A stretch of DNA of 64,000 nt from Geoglobus acetivorans (GTDB taxonomy: Archaea > Halobacteriota > Archaeoglobi > Archaeoglobales > Archaeoglobaceae). Shown piece after piece: positions 43,258 to 53,574 of the stretch. Below the pieces are notes generated by a model that made no database searches, was not told the DNA's origin, and worked only from the letters and a program-made list of their open reading frames with translations. Position 1 is the stretch's first letter; each line of letters starts with the position of its first letter. Location: assembly GCF_000789255.1 (NCBI RefSeq), contig NZ_CP009552.1, forward strand, positions 310,001-374,000, given 5' to 3'. The position numbers and the translations under genes are program-made.

Positions 43258-44553
43258 ATGGGAGATACTGGCGAGATGTATAGAAAGGCAATTGAGATCC
43301 ACAGGAAGTTTCACGGTAAAATCGAAACCATGATCAAGATACCCTTCAGAGGACTTGAGGATTTCAACTATCTCTACACCCCTGGAGTTGCGAAGGCCTG
43401 TGAAGAGATTGAAGCCAATCCGGATGAGGCCTATGAATTAACCTGGAAATCAAACAGCGTTGCAATTGTTACAGATGGCTCGAGAACCCTGGGCCTCGGT
43501 GATATCGGCAGTCTGGCTTCTTTACCTGTAATGGAAGGTAAGGCACTTATCTTCAAGCTTTTTGGCGGTGTCGATGCAATACCACTGCCAATCAACGAGC
43601 ATGATGCGGGCAGGTTTATTGAAATCGTTGAAAAAATCTCTCCGTCTTTTGGAGGGATAAATCTTGAGGACATCGAAAGTCCCAAGTGCTTTTACATTCT
43701 TGAAAAGCTGAAAAACAGGCTCGATATTCCTGTATGGCACGATGATCAGCAGGGGACGGCAACGGCTACACTGGCGGGGTTGTTTGGTGCTCTGGATGTT
43801 GTGGGGAAAAAGCTCGAAGAGGTGAAAATTGCGGTTATAGGTGTCGGAGCGGCAAATTCGGCAACAATTCGGCTGCTGCTCAGGTCGGGAGTTCCGGGAG
43901 AAAACATTGTTGCGGTCGATTCAAAGGGAACGATTTACGATGGGCGAGAAGACCTCGATGCGGGGAATTACAAAAAGTGGATTGCCGAAAAGACGAATCT
44001 GAATAGGGTCAGAGGGGGTATAATGGAGGCTATGAAAAATGCAGATGTCGTCATTGCGGCAAGCAAACCTGGCCCCGGGGTTATTAAGAAAGAATGGATA
44101 GGGCTCATGAACGAAGATGCAATTATATTCGCCGAAGCAAATCCCGTACCTGAAATTTTGCCCGAAGATGCAATAGAGGGTGGTGCCAGGATTGTAGGAA
44201 CCGGAAGGGGTGATTATCCCAATCAGATTAACAACAGTCTGGTCTTTCCTGGTGTTTTCAGAGGGGTTCTTACCGTGAGGGCCAGAGAAATAACTGACGA
44301 CATGGCGATAGAAGCCGCAAAAGCTCTTTATGAGCATGCAAGGCCCAATCTGTGTGAGGATTATGTAATTCCGAGAATGGATGAACTGGAAATACACGAA
44401 AAGGTGGCCTTTAGAGTTGCCAGAAAAGCGGTGAAAGACGGACTGGCGAGAAAAGAGATGAACGATTCGGAGATCAGAAACGAGATAGACAGGATTCTGA
44501 AAATCACGGAAGAAAAAGTAAGGATAATTTCTGACTTTCTCAGCAGTTTATAG
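43258..44553 (+). CDS. NAD(P)-dependent malic enzyme (oxaloacetate-decarboxylating)
   Basis: Converts malate to pyruvate and CO2, feeding C4 acids into acetyl-CoA or NADPH. 431 residues, compact prokaryotic/archaeal form. Motifs are YLYTPGVAKACEEI (catalytic Tyr region), TDGSRTLGLGDIGSLASLPVMEGKALIFK (catalytic Lys), HDDQQGTATATLAGL and the NAD-binding VIGVGAANSATI. The ATG at 43258 follows a TATA box, AATATATACG, about 26 bp upstream, so leaderless transcription is likely. With the SLC13 gene and RHH regulator it forms a likely dicarboxylate-utilisation module. Confidence 0.92.
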   Translation: MGDTGEMYRKAIEIHRKFHGKIETMIKIPFRGLEDFNYLYTPGVAKACEEIEANPDEAYELTWKSNSVAIVTDGSRTLGLGDIGSLASLPVMEGKALIFKLFGGVDAIPLPINEHDAGRFIEIVEKISPSFGGINLEDIESPKCFYILEKLKNRLDIPVWHDDQQGTATATLAGLFGALDVVGKKLEEVKIAVIGVGAANSATIRLLLRSGVPGENIVAVDSKGTIYDGREDLDAGNYKKWIAEKTNLNRVRGGIMEAMKNADVVIAASKPGPGVIKKEWIGLMNEDAIIFAEANPVPEILPEDAIEGGARIVGTGRGDYPNQINNSLVFPGVFRGVLTVRAREITDDMAIEAAKALYEHARPNLCEDYVIPRMDELEIHEKVAFRVARKAVKDGLARKEMNDSEIRNEIDRILKITEEKVRIISDFLSSL

Positions 44554-44986
44554 TTTTTGTTTCTTCAACGAAAACGACATCTCCTTCTATTTTCTCTACC
44601 CTCAAAATCAGAAATGGCCTTGTTATTTCCTGAGTTACGAAGCAGGTTTCAGATGGTTCAGCAAGCTCAATATAAACCTTGACTTTGTCACCTTCTTTTA
44701 CAATTTCCTTAACTGCAATCATGTATCCTCCTGTTGGCCGTTCTCCCATGAAAAGAGCCAGATAGCTGTACTTCTCAAAATCGGGGTTTTTTATAATCAT
44801 GCCGGTCTTGTTCCAGAATTCCAGATATTCTGTATCGTTTCTTATCACGAAGTAGGCTTTCTCGGGGAAAGGTGCATAAATCCCCTCGGCTATCCTTTCG
44901 AAACTCACCCTGTTCTCTGATTGAGCACATCCCAGTGCGACAATCGAAATGAGTAGGACTGCGAGCATGTAAACGTAACGATTCAT
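44540..44986 (-). CDS. PrcB-C-like lipoprotein
   Basis: 148 residues. MNRYVYMLAVLLISIVALGCAQSE has a signal peptide with a lipobox (IVALGC), so the mature protein is probably lipid-anchored outside the membrane. YSYLALFMGERPTGGYMIAVKEI matches the conserved core of the PrcB C-terminal domain (G-x-x-P/R-T-G-G-Y-x-I), found in protease-associated proteins. Its role here is unknown. I chose the ATG at 44986 because it begins the signal peptide; upstream sequence would precede it without hydrophobicity. It overlaps the end of the malic enzyme gene by 14 bp. Confidence 0.72.
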   Translation of the reverse strand: MNRYVYMLAVLLISIVALGCAQSENRVSFERIAEGIYAPFPEKAYFVIRNDTEYLEFWNKTGMIIKNPDFEKYSYLALFMGERPTGGYMIAVKEIVKEGDKVKVYIELAEPSETCFVTQEITRPFLILRVEKIEGDVVFVEETKTINC

Positions 44987-45075
44987 GTGGTCAGAACATT
45001 TCTTTAATTGATAAATGTTTCCAATTGTTCTGTGAAATTGCATCAAATTTTATATTGCTCAGAACGACTTACGGT

Positions 45076-45909
45076 GTGTTCGAGCTACTCCTTGCAATGG
45101 TCTTCGAGCTGGTGAGGGCTGAACCACCGGAAAAGATCCACCCCACAGTATGGTTCGGCAGGATTGTTGGGTTTCTTGATAATGTCCTCCCGGGCAGCGT
45201 TCTATCTGGCTTAATTCCTCCTGTTTTAACAGTATCTGCAGCAATCCTGCTTGCGGGGACTGCTCAGTTCATTCAGGAACCATTCAGAACTTTGTTTTCT
45301 GCATATCTGCTTTATTCCTCTATTTCTGTGAGAAGCATGGTTGAGCATGCACTGGCATGCATTCAGGACGGGAGGCCGAAGGCCGGTATGGTTGGGAGAA
45401 TCGTAAGCAGGGATGTTTACAGCCTTGAAGACTGGCAGCTCAACTCAGCAGTTATTGAAAGCGTGGCTGAAAATTTTGTTGATGGGGTTCTCGCTCCTCT
45501 GCTCTACTATTCTGTTTTTGGGGTTTATGGGGCGCTTGTTTACCGGGCAGTGAATACCTGCGATGCCATGCTCGGATACAGGAAAGGAAAATATGAGCGT
45601 TTCGGCAAAATATCTGCGAGATTTGATGACATTCTGAACTTCGTTCCTTCAAGGCTCTCACTTCTGCTCTTCACGGTTCTCAGCAGAAAGTCTCTTCTGT
45701 GCGGGCTTAAATTCAACCCCAAGCTTAATGGGCATGCCATTCCGGCTATGGCGGGGTTACTGGGGGTTAAGCTTGAGAAGCCCGGGTCGTATTCAATAAA
45801 CTGTGGGAAGGAGCCCGATGCGAATGATGTGGTTAGGGCGGTACATTACTTCAAAGTACTGTCAGGAATGACAGTGATATTAGCATTGATATCAGAGATG
45901 CTGGTATGA
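45076..45909 (+). CDS. cbiB: Adenosylcobinamide-phosphate synthase
   Basis: Membrane enzyme that amidates adenosylcobyric acid with aminopropanol phosphate in cobamide synthesis. About 277 residues, multiple membrane segments, with the N-terminal LVRAEPPEKIHPTVWFGRIVG and the Asp/Gly pattern GRIVSRDVYSLEDWQLNSAVIESVAENFVDGVLAPLLYY typical of CbiB/CobD. The most likely start is the GTG at 45076, which is ~26 bp after TTTTATATTGC, making the transcript leaderless; TTGs upstream would overlap the promoter. It converges on the DUF401 gene with a 59-bp overlap. Same pathway as cobS and cobY at 29-30 kb. Confidence 0.85.
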   Translation: MFELLLAMVFELVRAEPPEKIHPTVWFGRIVGFLDNVLPGSVLSGLIPPVLTVSAAILLAGTAQFIQEPFRTLFSAYLLYSSISVRSMVEHALACIQDGRPKAGMVGRIVSRDVYSLEDWQLNSAVIESVAENFVDGVLAPLLYYSVFGVYGALVYRAVNTCDAMLGYRKGKYERFGKISARFDDILNFVPSRLSLLLFTVLSRKSLLCGLKFNPKLNGHAIPAMAGLLGVKLEKPGSYSINCGKEPDANDVVRAVHYFKVLSGMTVILALISEMLV

Positions 45910-46996
45910 GGTACCTGTAAACCCTGTAAAGGTCGGCTTTGAAATACTGGGCTGTAAGCACGAGGCAGAGATGCATGGGGGAAAGTATGACACCCATAAT
46001 CCCTCCGAGAAATACGAGAAGCACATGGCTCCTGATTATTTCACCCACTCCGGTGAATGATGTCAGCAGAGGCAATGCAACGCTCGTGTAGCTAAGTTCG
46101 ATTCCCGTTGCAAATCCGATTAAAAATGTCAGGGCAAAGCTTGCCACGTATGGGTTTGAAAAACTCAGAACTTCGCTGTAAAACGACTGTGATGCCCCGC
46201 TGACCTGAATTGCACTCTTGTAGATCATGACCCCTATCACCAGGACAATTATTTTCCAGTCGAACGCTTTTCCAAGCATGTGTCCCACTTTTGAGAATGC
46301 CTTATTTGCCAGAACGATGCTGAAAAATGAAATCAGAAGGGCCGCGAGCAAATCTCCAGTGAGAACTGCAAAAATCACGATGAGGAGGACAGGGTACATG
46401 TATTTCAGATTTTCAAAGTTAGCCTTGCTTTTCACCGCATTGCTTTTAATGCGCATAAAAACCGCTCCTGCAGCGATCATAGAAATCAGAATCGGAAATG
46501 TTGAGCTGGCTATTTGCAGGTAGTTTGCTGATAGAATTCCCATTGCAATCACTATGTTCGGATAGAGGGGCCAGAATGTAACCCATACGTGTCTGAACCA
46601 GTAGTTTATGAAGACTGCCTTTTCTGCCCCTATCTTCAGCTTCTGGACAAGGTCTTTTATCATGACTGCGGAGACGAGCGCTCCTCCTGGCATGGGGAGC
46701 AGACCGATGAGCATGGGGATTATAGCAACGCTAAATTTCCCGGAAATGGAGAAAACAGATTCTGTTATTTTGTCGAGCATTCCTGTGATCTCCATTGCGT
46801 ACCCTATGGAATGGGCCAGAATGACTATTGCAACGAGTTTCCAGGTGAAAATGTCCGTGAGAGCTATTTCAATGCTTTCTGGATTGGTGGACAGTGCAAG
46901 AAATATCGCTCCGGTGAGGACGGCAAGAGATATCTCGAATTTTATGAGGGCAAGGATTATGATTATGGAAACAAAGAGGGCCACGACGACATCCAT
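45851..46996 (-). CDS. DUF401 family membrane protein
   Basis: 381 residues, about 11 membrane segments. PMLIGLLPMPGGALVSAVMIKDLVQKL and INYWFRHVWVTFWPLYPNIVIAMGI are the conserved segments of archaeal/thermophile DUF401, a family related to ion/organic-acid transporters. The substrate is unknown. A TATA-like AACTTTTATTTTTC lies about 26 bp before the ATG, so it is probably leaderless. The gene ends inside cbiB (59-bp overlap), a large convergent overlap for this genome. Confidence 0.82.
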   Translation of the reverse strand: MDVVVALFVSIIIILALIKFEISLAVLTGAIFLALSTNPESIEIALTDIFTWKLVAIVILAHSIGYAMEITGMLDKITESVFSISGKFSVAIIPMLIGLLPMPGGALVSAVMIKDLVQKLKIGAEKAVFINYWFRHVWVTFWPLYPNIVIAMGILSANYLQIASSTFPILISMIAAGAVFMRIKSNAVKSKANFENLKYMYPVLLIVIFAVLTGDLLAALLISFFSIVLANKAFSKVGHMLGKAFDWKIIVLVIGVMIYKSAIQVSGASQSFYSEVLSFSNPYVASFALTFLIGFATGIELSYTSVALPLLTSFTGVGEIIRSHVLLVFLGGIMGVILSPMHLCLVLTAQYFKADLYRVYRYLIPASLISMLISLSFLTVL

Positions 46997-47118
46997 GAAG
47001 TCTGGAATACCTTCAGAAAAATAAAAGTTTTACCTGCTTTCGCTAATGCAGAGATATTTTGGTGGATACCCTGAAATGTTGCGTTTTCATCCATGTAATC
47101 TGAACCAAAGGCATGTTT

Positions 47119-48738
47119 TCACAATATTATGCCTGCGAGAATAAAGGATATTATGTAATTCAGAGCAGAGAACACACCGAACAGGTAAAGTCCACTTTCA
47201 CCATACTTTCTGAATGCGAAATCCATCTTCTTGAAGAATTCCTCACCCATTGTTCTTATCTGCACATCTTCAGAGGAGTACAGAACTCCTGCATCTTTGA
47301 GGTCCATGTTTTCCAAAGCCTTTTTCAGAAATGATTCGATTATTTCGGCATCTTCCATATTTGCTGGCATGTATCCTATTTTTGGCGAAATTCCGGTTTT
47401 TGAGTGATTGTCCGTGGTTATTATATCCAGTTCTATACCGTATTCCCTGCCAACGTCGGCGAGGTAGTCTCTGAGGGTCTTTTCCATGTTGTTTGAATCT
47501 ATCATCAGGATGCCATGAAGCTCACCGTCAAATGACATAACGAGGAGGGCAAGCTTCCCGCAGATTCTTTCGTTCTCGTAGTCTTCTGAGCTGTAATAAA
47601 CTTTTAACTCATTACATTTTTCCTTAGGTTTTTTACTCGCCTCTTCCATCAGAAAGTATATTTCAGTCAGGTCTTCAGGAGTTATCTGGTATCTGCTCAT
47701 GTATGCGTTGTGAGCATCAATTACAACAGGATTTTTGAAAAAATTTTCAGCCATGAGCCTGATTTCCTGGGGAATGTCGTCTATTCTCTCCTTCCCATGG
47801 ATTATCAACAGGGTGAAGTCCTCGGCCGGATAAACTTTCAGCATGAAATTTTTACCGGAAACCGAGTAAGGTTTCATAAACGAGGTCTCCTCATAATCTC
47901 CAGCGACATTGACTATTCTCTCGACCTCTTCTCTGCTTACCGGATTCGTTGAATGAGTGGATACTGCATGGAGGAACATGGAATGGTACTTCAGCGCCTC
48001 GTTGACGAGTTTGGCTCCGCCGATATCTCTGAAAGGTCCCGGATGAAATTCCGGGGCTATTATGCTCCATTTTCCGACTTTGATTAAATGCACTCTGCCA
48101 GTATGTATCCTGGAGAATTTTTTGAGAGCGGTTTCAAAGATTTCAGGCAAACCTTTCAGCCAGTAGAGGACGAAGCTCCTTAAAAGTTCTGGGATTTTCA
48201 GCTCTTCATCTCTGCCGAGGTACCTTATGAACAGGTGTCCGAAAAAGATTCCTGCTATTGTCGAGATTGTGTATGCGAGGGTTCTGTGTGGAGCGCTGAA
48301 CGAAAAGATGTAATCCACCGGATACAGGACGAGAAGGATGATCAGTGGTGCGGAATAGCTGAATTTTTTTGATGTGAAGTATAAGGCTATCGTCAGGATG
48401 AATGCTACAACCGATGGAGAAATGATGATGTAATCCGGATTCGTGAGGTGTATTGCAATTATGTCTGCAATTTCTATGAGAATCAGGAAAAATAATGCAA
48501 GAAAAAACGTTCTCCTGCTGTTGAACCCGGACTCAAGGAGTTTTCCGAAAATGAGCAGAAGAATTATCAGGGCCAGCCCTATGAAGAAATACCTCATGAC
48601 AAAAAACGATTTTCCGGATATTCCGTTGAGATATGATGCAAGGATTATGCTCGTAACCCCTATTGCTATGCTCACTCTCTTTTTCGGGACAGAAAAAATT
48701 TTGGAATAGAATTTTTCCAGAAGTTTTTCATCAATCAT
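47119..48738 (-). CDS. DUF2070 family membrane protein
   Basis: 539 residues. Six or seven membrane helices fill residues ~15-180, followed by a ~330-residue cytoplasmic domain and a final C-terminal membrane segment (~515-537). The soluble part contains [21 protein letters not shown] and [14 protein letters not shown], both rich in His/Asp and suggestive of a metal-dependent esterase or phosphoesterase, and [12 protein letters not shown]. Conserved in archaea as DUF2070, function unknown. It overlaps the ftr gene by 4 bp at its 5' end, so it is co-translated with a C1-pathway gene. Confidence 0.8.
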   Translation of the reverse strand: MIDEKLLEKFYSKIFSVPKKRVSIAIGVTSIILASYLNGISGKSFFVMRYFFIGLALIILLLIFGKLLESGFNSRRTFFLALFFLILIEIADIIAIHLTNPDYIIISPSVVAFILTIALYFTSKKFSYSAPLIILLVLYPVDYIFSFSAPHRTLAYTISTIAGIFFGHLFIRYLGRDEELKIPELLRSFVLYWLKGLPEIFETALKKFSRIHTGRVHLIKVGKWSIIAPEFHPGPFRDIGGAKLVNEALKYHSMFLHAVSTHSTNPVSREEVERIVNVAGDYEETSFMKPYSVSGKNFMLKVYPAEDFTLLIIHGKERIDDIPQEIRLMAENFFKNPVVIDAHNAYMSRYQITPEDLTEIYFLMEEASKKPKEKCNELKVYYSSEDYENERICGKLALLVMSFDGELHGILMIDSNNMEKTLRDYLADVGREYGIELDIITTDNHSKTGISPKIGYMPANMEDAEIIESFLKKALENMDLKDAGVLYSSEDVQIRTMGEEFFKKMDFAFRKYGESGLYLFGVFSALNYIISFILAGIIL

Positions 48739-49643
48739 CCGTACTGCTCAATGATGTCTCTCAAATAAATCTTGTGCTGCCCCAGCTTTCCACCGTAATT
48801 TCCGGCGGATATCCTGAGGACGCCGTCGATCCTGCTTACGACCTCCATGCAGACATACATGGCTTTTTTAACATCCTCGAGGGTTGTGCCGTTTATCACG
48901 ATCTCGGGTATGCTCTTAACCCCGTCGGGAACCATGGAGTCGGAAATCTTGTTTTTGAGCGTGGGACAGTAATAGTGATTCGTTGTTGGACCAATTTCGG
49001 GATACTTTGTTTCAGGCTTTGAGCCAGCAGAACAGATGTCGAAGGATGTTATCACGTTATCCATATTCTTTAAAGCCTCAACAGCAGCCTCTCCCGCTTC
49101 GAGAGCGGATTCCTCACTGTCGCAGAAGAACCACACGTTACCGCCAGCAACACCCTCGGCATAGCCTATGTATCTCTCGATTATGAACTCGCCAAACATT
49201 ATCGGGACTCTGATGACCTTCCTGCCCCACATCTCCTCTTCCCACTCGTAGCCATCCCCACATCTGCCGATGTTCAACTCTGCATCGAAGTGAGTATCGC
49301 TATCAGTTGCGTTGAAAACCCTCGTCGTGGGAACGACAAGAATTCCCTGCCTTATTCTCTTGCTCATCTCCCTTGTAAGGATGCTTTCGAAATTCTTGCT
49401 CTTGGCCACCCATATCTGGGCAATCGCTCCGATTCTTCCATCAGGAGTCTCTTCAGGCGAGACGAATTTTTCTACCCCACCCTCTGATTCGCCAAAAACC
49501 GTTGAAGGCAGTGCTGTTGAGTTGTATGCGGCTTTTTTCAGCAACCACTTCTGCTTTGCGGTTATCAAAATTCTGGAATAGATTCCATCAAACGCCTCGC
49601 AGTACGTATCCTCTACAGGCACACCATTCAGTTCCAGTCCCAT
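48735..49643 (-). CDS. ftr: Formylmethanofuran--tetrahydromethanopterin N-formyltransferase
   Basis: Transfers the formyl group between methanofuran and H4MPT in the C1 pathway shared by methanogens and Archaeoglobales. 302 residues, normal length. [30 protein letters not shown], the [30 protein letters not shown] segment and [15 protein letters not shown] at the end are diagnostic. A TATA-like AACTATATATTTG lies at leaderless distance before the ATG on the minus strand. The following gene is DUF2070. Related C1 genes: mer at 15.3 kb and mfnD at 61.4 kb. Confidence 0.94.
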   Translation of the reverse strand: MGLELNGVPVEDTYCEAFDGIYSRILITAKQKWLLKKAAYNSTALPSTVFGESEGGVEKFVSPEETPDGRIGAIAQIWVAKSKNFESILTREMSKRIRQGILVVPTTRVFNATDSDTHFDAELNIGRCGDGYEWEEEMWGRKVIRVPIMFGEFIIERYIGYAEGVAGGNVWFFCDSEESALEAGEAAVEALKNMDNVITSFDICSAGSKPETKYPEIGPTTNHYYCPTLKNKISDSMVPDGVKSIPEIVINGTTLEDVKKAMYVCMEVVSRIDGVLRISAGNYGGKLGQHKIYLRDIIEQYG

Positions 49644-49872
49644 GAGTATGGTCTGGCGGACAAATATATAGTTTGCTGGATAACGTTAAATCATCCATGG
49701 AATTTATGGCAATTAATAGTTATTGAAACCACAGGGAGCCGAACAGAACTTTCCCGGGGTGTGTGCGGTGAACCGGTGATGGTGTTAATCTCACTTTTTG
49801 CTGTGTTTTTCGATCATCGCAAGAATGCCGCCCTCGGTGCAGGGGTCGTGGAGGTTCAGAAACCTTTTATAG

Positions 49873-49884
49873 TTGAAATTTCAA
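49873..49884. promoter_or_regulatory. Perfect 12-bp palindrome overlapping the katG promoter
   Basis: TTGAAATTTCAA lies directly downstream of a TATA-like CTTTTATAGT (49863-49871) and near the expected transcription start of katG. CGAAATTCG follows at 49896-49904. AT-rich palindromes of this sort are typical of Fur/PerR-type peroxide regulators, which is an inference. The remaining ~190 bp upstream show no gene. Confidence 0.45.
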
Positions 49885-49921
49885 ACATTATTAATCGAAA
49901 TTCGAAAGATGGTGTTTTGGA

Positions 49922-52111
49922 ATGCATGAAGGAAAAAATACGAAACCGGAAGATGGGGAGAAGGTGCTGTTCACACCGGAAAAGAAAAAGTGGTCCAATG
50001 TTCTGAATCTGAGAGTTTTGCACCAGAACTGCCTGAGAGCAAACCCTATGGGAGATGATTTTGACTACGCAAAGGAGTTTGAGAAGCTCGACTTTGACGA
50101 GGTGAAGAAAGATATAAAGAAAGTTCTCACGACCTCTCAGGACTGGTGGCCTGCAGATTTCAGGCACTACGGGCCTCTTTTCATAAGGCTCGCCTGGCAC
50201 AGCGCCGGAACATACAGAATCATTGACGGCAGAGGTGGAGCCAACAGAGGGATAATAAGGCTCTTCCCCCTGAGGAGCTGGCCAGATAACATAAACCTCG
50301 ACAAGGCGATAAGGCTGCTGTGGCCGGTTAAGAAGAAGTACGGCAGGAGGATTTCCTGGGCGGATCTGATAATACTGGCCGGAAACGTGGCTCTCGAGTC
50401 AATGGGGTTCAAAACCCTTGGTTTTGCAGGTGGGAGAGAGGATGTCTATGAGCCTCAGGAGGACATTTACTGGGGTGAAGAGGATGAATGGCTTGAGTCT
50501 CAGAGGTTTGTCGAAGACGACCTGGAAGGGGCTTTGGCCGCCACCCAGATGGGTCTGATATACGTCAACCCGGAAGGGCCCGGAGGAAACCCCGATCCGG
50601 TAGAGGCTGCAAAGCACATAAGACTGGCTTTCCGCAGAATGGGGATGAACGACGAGGAAACGGTTGCGCTGATAGCTGGTGGCCACACATTCGGCAAGTG
50701 CCATGGGGCAGCTCCCCAGAGCTATCTCGGGCCGGAACCAGATGCTGCACCTGTAGAGCAGCAGGGACTGGGGTGGAAGAACAGCTATAGATCGGGCAAG
50801 GGACCCGACACGATTACGAGCGGATTGGAGCTTACATGGACTCAGAACCCGACGAAGTGGACGACCCTCTTTCTCAAAAACCTGTTTGAGTACGACTATG
50901 AGCTTATAAAGGGGCCGGGAGGAGCTTACCAGTGGATTGCAAGGGATGCAGAGGAAAACATTCCCGACGCTCATGATTCGGAGAAAAAGCACAGGCCAAT
51001 GATGCTCACAACCGATCTTGCTCTAAAGTTCGATCCCGTTTACTCGAAAATAGCGAGGAGGTTTCTGGAGAATCCAGAGGAGTTCCAGAGGGCTTTTGCG
51101 AGGGCATGGTTCAAGCTGACGCATCGTGATCTCGGACCGCCGAGCAGGTATCTTGGCCCGGAAGTGCCAGAAGAGCAGTTCGTCTGGCAGGAGCCCACGC
51201 CGAAAGCAGACCACGAGCTTGTCAGTGATGAGGATGTCAGAAGCCTTAAGAGATGGGTGCTGGAGTCCGGGCTGTCAGTCTCGGACCTCATCTACGTTGC
51301 TTGGTCGGCAGCCTCCACGTTCAGGGGAAGCGACTTCAAGGGCGGAGCAAACGGAGCGAGAATCAGACTTGAGCCACAGAAAAGCTGGGAGGTCAATATG
51401 CCTGAAAGGCTCGAAAAAGTGCTGGGAATCCTCAGGGAGATACAGAGGAAGTTCAACGAGAGCCAGAGTGGAGATAAAAGGGTCTCTCTTGCCGACCTGA
51501 TAGTCCTGGCTGGCTGTGCTGCAGTTGAGGAGGCTGCAGGAAGGGCCGGATTTGATGTTTCTGTTCCATTCACTCCGGGAAGGGTGGATGTTTCACTGGA
51601 GCAGACGGATGTGACGTTCTGGAAAATGGTTGAGCCAGTTGCAGACGGTTTCAGAAACTACTTCAGGAGAGAAAAGTGTCCCTACTCTCCCGAGGAGATG
51701 CTGGTTGACAAGGCCCAGCTTCTAACTCTTACTGCTGCCGAAATGACGGTTCTGGTTGGAGGGCTGAGGGTTCTGAACGCAAACTACGGCGGAACAGACT
51801 ACGGTGTGCTGAGCGATAAACCCGAAACACTGACAAACGACTTCTTCGTCAATCTGCTCGACATGGGCATTGAGTGGAGGCCAGTCTCTGATGACAGATA
51901 TCTCTTCGAGGGATATGACCGGAAAAACGGAGGACTGAAGTGGAGGGCGACGAGGGTCGATCTGATCTTCGGCGCGAACAGCCAGCTCAGGGCAATTTCC
52001 GAGATCTACGCTGCTGACGATGGAAAAGAGAGGTTCGTCACAGACTTCGTCAGGGTGTGGGTCAGGGTCATGAACCTCGACAGGTTCGACCTGAATAGGG
52101 TACCATCGTAG
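49922..52111 (+). CDS. katG: Catalase-peroxidase
   Basis: Bifunctional haem enzyme that removes hydrogen peroxide. 729 residues with the doubled peroxidase fold. [12 protein letters not shown] holds the distal Arg89, Trp92 and His93; LIYVNPEGP supplies the Tyr and [26 protein letters not shown] the Met and proximal His of the Met-Tyr-Trp adduct. The second half (~430-729) is the degenerate repeat. GGTG lies seven bases before the ATG at 49922. KatG in an anaerobe suggests occasional oxygen exposure. An oligo-T tract follows at 52129-52142. No adjacent perR/fur gene is visible. Confidence 0.95.
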   Translation: MHEGKNTKPEDGEKVLFTPEKKKWSNVLNLRVLHQNCLRANPMGDDFDYAKEFEKLDFDEVKKDIKKVLTTSQDWWPADFRHYGPLFIRLAWHSAGTYRIIDGRGGANRGIIRLFPLRSWPDNINLDKAIRLLWPVKKKYGRRISWADLIILAGNVALESMGFKTLGFAGGREDVYEPQEDIYWGEEDEWLESQRFVEDDLEGALAATQMGLIYVNPEGPGGNPDPVEAAKHIRLAFRRMGMNDEETVALIAGGHTFGKCHGAAPQSYLGPEPDAAPVEQQGLGWKNSYRSGKGPDTITSGLELTWTQNPTKWTTLFLKNLFEYDYELIKGPGGAYQWIARDAEENIPDAHDSEKKHRPMMLTTDLALKFDPVYSKIARRFLENPEEFQRAFARAWFKLTHRDLGPPSRYLGPEVPEEQFVWQEPTPKADHELVSDEDVRSLKRWVLESGLSVSDLIYVAWSAASTFRGSDFKGGANGARIRLEPQKSWEVNMPERLEKVLGILREIQRKFNESQSGDKRVSLADLIVLAGCAAVEEAAGRAGFDVSVPFTPGRVDVSLEQTDVTFWKMVEPVADGFRNYFRREKCPYSPEEMLVDKAQLLTLTAAEMTVLVGGLRVLNANYGGTDYGVLSDKPETLTNDFFVNLLDMGIEWRPVSDDRYLFEGYDRKNGGLKWRATRVDLIFGANSQLRAISEIYAADDGKERFVTDFVRVWVRVMNLDRFDLNRVPS

Positions 52112-52128
52112 CTCTGCAAGAGTAAACC

Positions 52129-52142
52129 TTTTTCTCTTTTTT
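52129..52142 (+). terminator. T-rich probable terminator after katG
   Basis: CTTTTTCTCTTTTTT follows the katG stop codon by about 17 bp. The DUF72 gene begins 18 bp later behind its own TATA-like ACATTTATC, so transcription of the two genes is probably separate. Confidence 0.45.
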
Positions 52143-52159
52143 ACACATTTATCTGTGCA

Positions 52160-52852
52160 ATGATAAAGGTGGGCTGCTGCGGTATTCCAACATCAATGGA
52201 GAAATATTTTCAGATGTTTGATGTCGTGGAGGTGCAGAAGACCTTTTACAGGCCCCCCAAACCTGAGACGGCTGAAAGGTGGAGGGAGCTTGCGGGTGAA
52301 GGCTTTGAGTTTACGGTTAAGGCATTTCAGGTCATAACCCATCCGCCATCCTCTCCCACCTACAGGAAAGCCAGGCTGAAGATGGACGATGGCGGTTTTT
52401 TCAAACCCATCAGAGCAGTTTTTGATGCGTGGGAGCGAACGAGGGAGGTGGCAAAAATTCTGGACTCCAGTGTAATTGTCTTCCAGACTCCCAGGTCTTT
52501 CAGGGAATGTGAGGAGAATGTGAGGAATATGAGGGAGTTTTTCAATTCAATCGAGAGGGACTTTGTATTCTGCTGGGAACCGAGGGGATGGAGCAGCGAG
52601 GCTATAAAGGATGTATGTCAGAAGCTTGACCTTGTGCATGTGGTCGATCCCTTCATCAGCAGGAGCATGTATGGTGAAATCAGGTATTACAGGCTCCATG
52701 GCTTCAACTACAGGCACAAATACAGCGATGATGAACTTGAATGGCTTTCTGAAAGAGTTTCGGGAGAAAAGACATGCTATGTCCTGTTCAACAACATGCA
52801 CATGCTCGATGATGCCGTCAGGTTCAGGGAGATACTGAGTGAGAGAAAGTAA
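52160..52852 (+). CDS. DUF72 family protein
   Basis: 230 residues with a TIM-barrel-like profile: IKVGCCGIP opens the fold, VEVQKTFYRPPKPETAERWRELAGEGFEFTVKAFQVITHPP and FCWEPRGWSSEAIKDVCQKLDLVHVVDPF are hallmark segments (including R/E residues) and YYRLHGFN lies near the end. DUF72 (YecE-like) proteins are widespread and uncharacterised. The ATG is ~15 bp after ACATTTATCTG. It is separated from the DUF554 gene by 29 bp and may be co-transcribed with it. Confidence 0.85.
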   Translation: MIKVGCCGIPTSMEKYFQMFDVVEVQKTFYRPPKPETAERWRELAGEGFEFTVKAFQVITHPPSSPTYRKARLKMDDGGFFKPIRAVFDAWERTREVAKILDSSVIVFQTPRSFRECEENVRNMREFFNSIERDFVFCWEPRGWSSEAIKDVCQKLDLVHVVDPFISRSMYGEIRYYRLHGFNYRHKYSDDELEWLSERVSGEKTCYVLFNNMHMLDDAVRFREILSERK

Positions 52853-52881
52853 ATATACCCTTCGGCAGGAGCAGGATTGCA

Positions 52882-53574
52882 ATGATTGGGACACTGATCA
52901 ATGTGGCCTCTATAGTCTTCTTCAGCATTGCGGGAATTGCAATAGGGTCAAAAATTGGAGAAGAGCTGAAGGAATACCTGATGAAAGTTCTCGGACTCGT
53001 TGTGCTTTTAATTGGCGTTGAAATGGCATTCGAGACGACAAACTTTGCCATTCTGACTCTGACCATTCTGACTGGCTCGGTCATGGGAAGTGTGATGAAA
53101 ATTGAGGAAAGACTCGAAGAGATAGGACTGAAGATAGAAAGGAAATTCGAAGGTTCGAAGTTTGCTGACGGATTCGTGGCATCAACACTTCTTTTCTGCG
53201 TTGGTTCGATGGCAGTCATAGGTCCGATTCAGGAAGCCCTCACGGGAGACAGCACACTGCTCATGACTAAGGCCATGCTCGATGGCATTGCATCCCTCGC
53301 CCTTTCCTCCGCTCTCGGGATAGGCGTCGCCTTTTCAGCAATACCTGTGCTGCTGTATCAGTCCTTTTTCTATTTTACGGCTCTTGGGGTGAGGGAATAC
53401 GCCACAGACCTTTTGATAACCGAGCTTACTGCAACAGGGGGCGTTATGATAGCCGCAATAGGGATAAACCTCATGAAGTTGACAAACATGAAACCCGGAA
53501 ACATGCTTCCCTCTCTCCTCGTTCTTCCGGTCTATCTGAAAATCTTTTCCATACTCACAGCGGTGATGTCATGA
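52882..53574 (+). CDS. DUF554 family membrane protein
   Basis: 230 residues with about seven membrane segments, beginning MIGTLINVASIVFFSIAGIAIGSKIGEEL. FCVGSMAVIGPIQEALTGDSTLLMTKAMLDGIASLALSSALGIGVAFSAIPVL is the conserved core of the YdfK/DUF554 family. These are transporter-like proteins of unknown substrate. GGAGCAGG lies ten bases before the ATG. The stop codon overlaps a possible small ORF as ATGA. Confidence 0.85.
   Translation: MIGTLINVASIVFFSIAGIAIGSKIGEELKEYLMKVLGLVVLLIGVEMAFETTNFAILTLTILTGSVMGSVMKIEERLEEIGLKIERKFEGSKFADGFVASTLLFCVGSMAVIGPIQEALTGDSTLLMTKAMLDGIASLALSSALGIGVAFSAIPVLLYQSFFYFTALGVREYATDLLITELTATGGVMIAAIGINLMKLTNMKPGNMLPSLLVLPVYLKIFSILTAVMS

Noticed and set aside
49761-50006. 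81-codon frame starting with GTG before katG
   Set aside because: It runs through the katG promoter and into the katG 5' end in another frame. It has no conserved domain, and the katG reading is secure.
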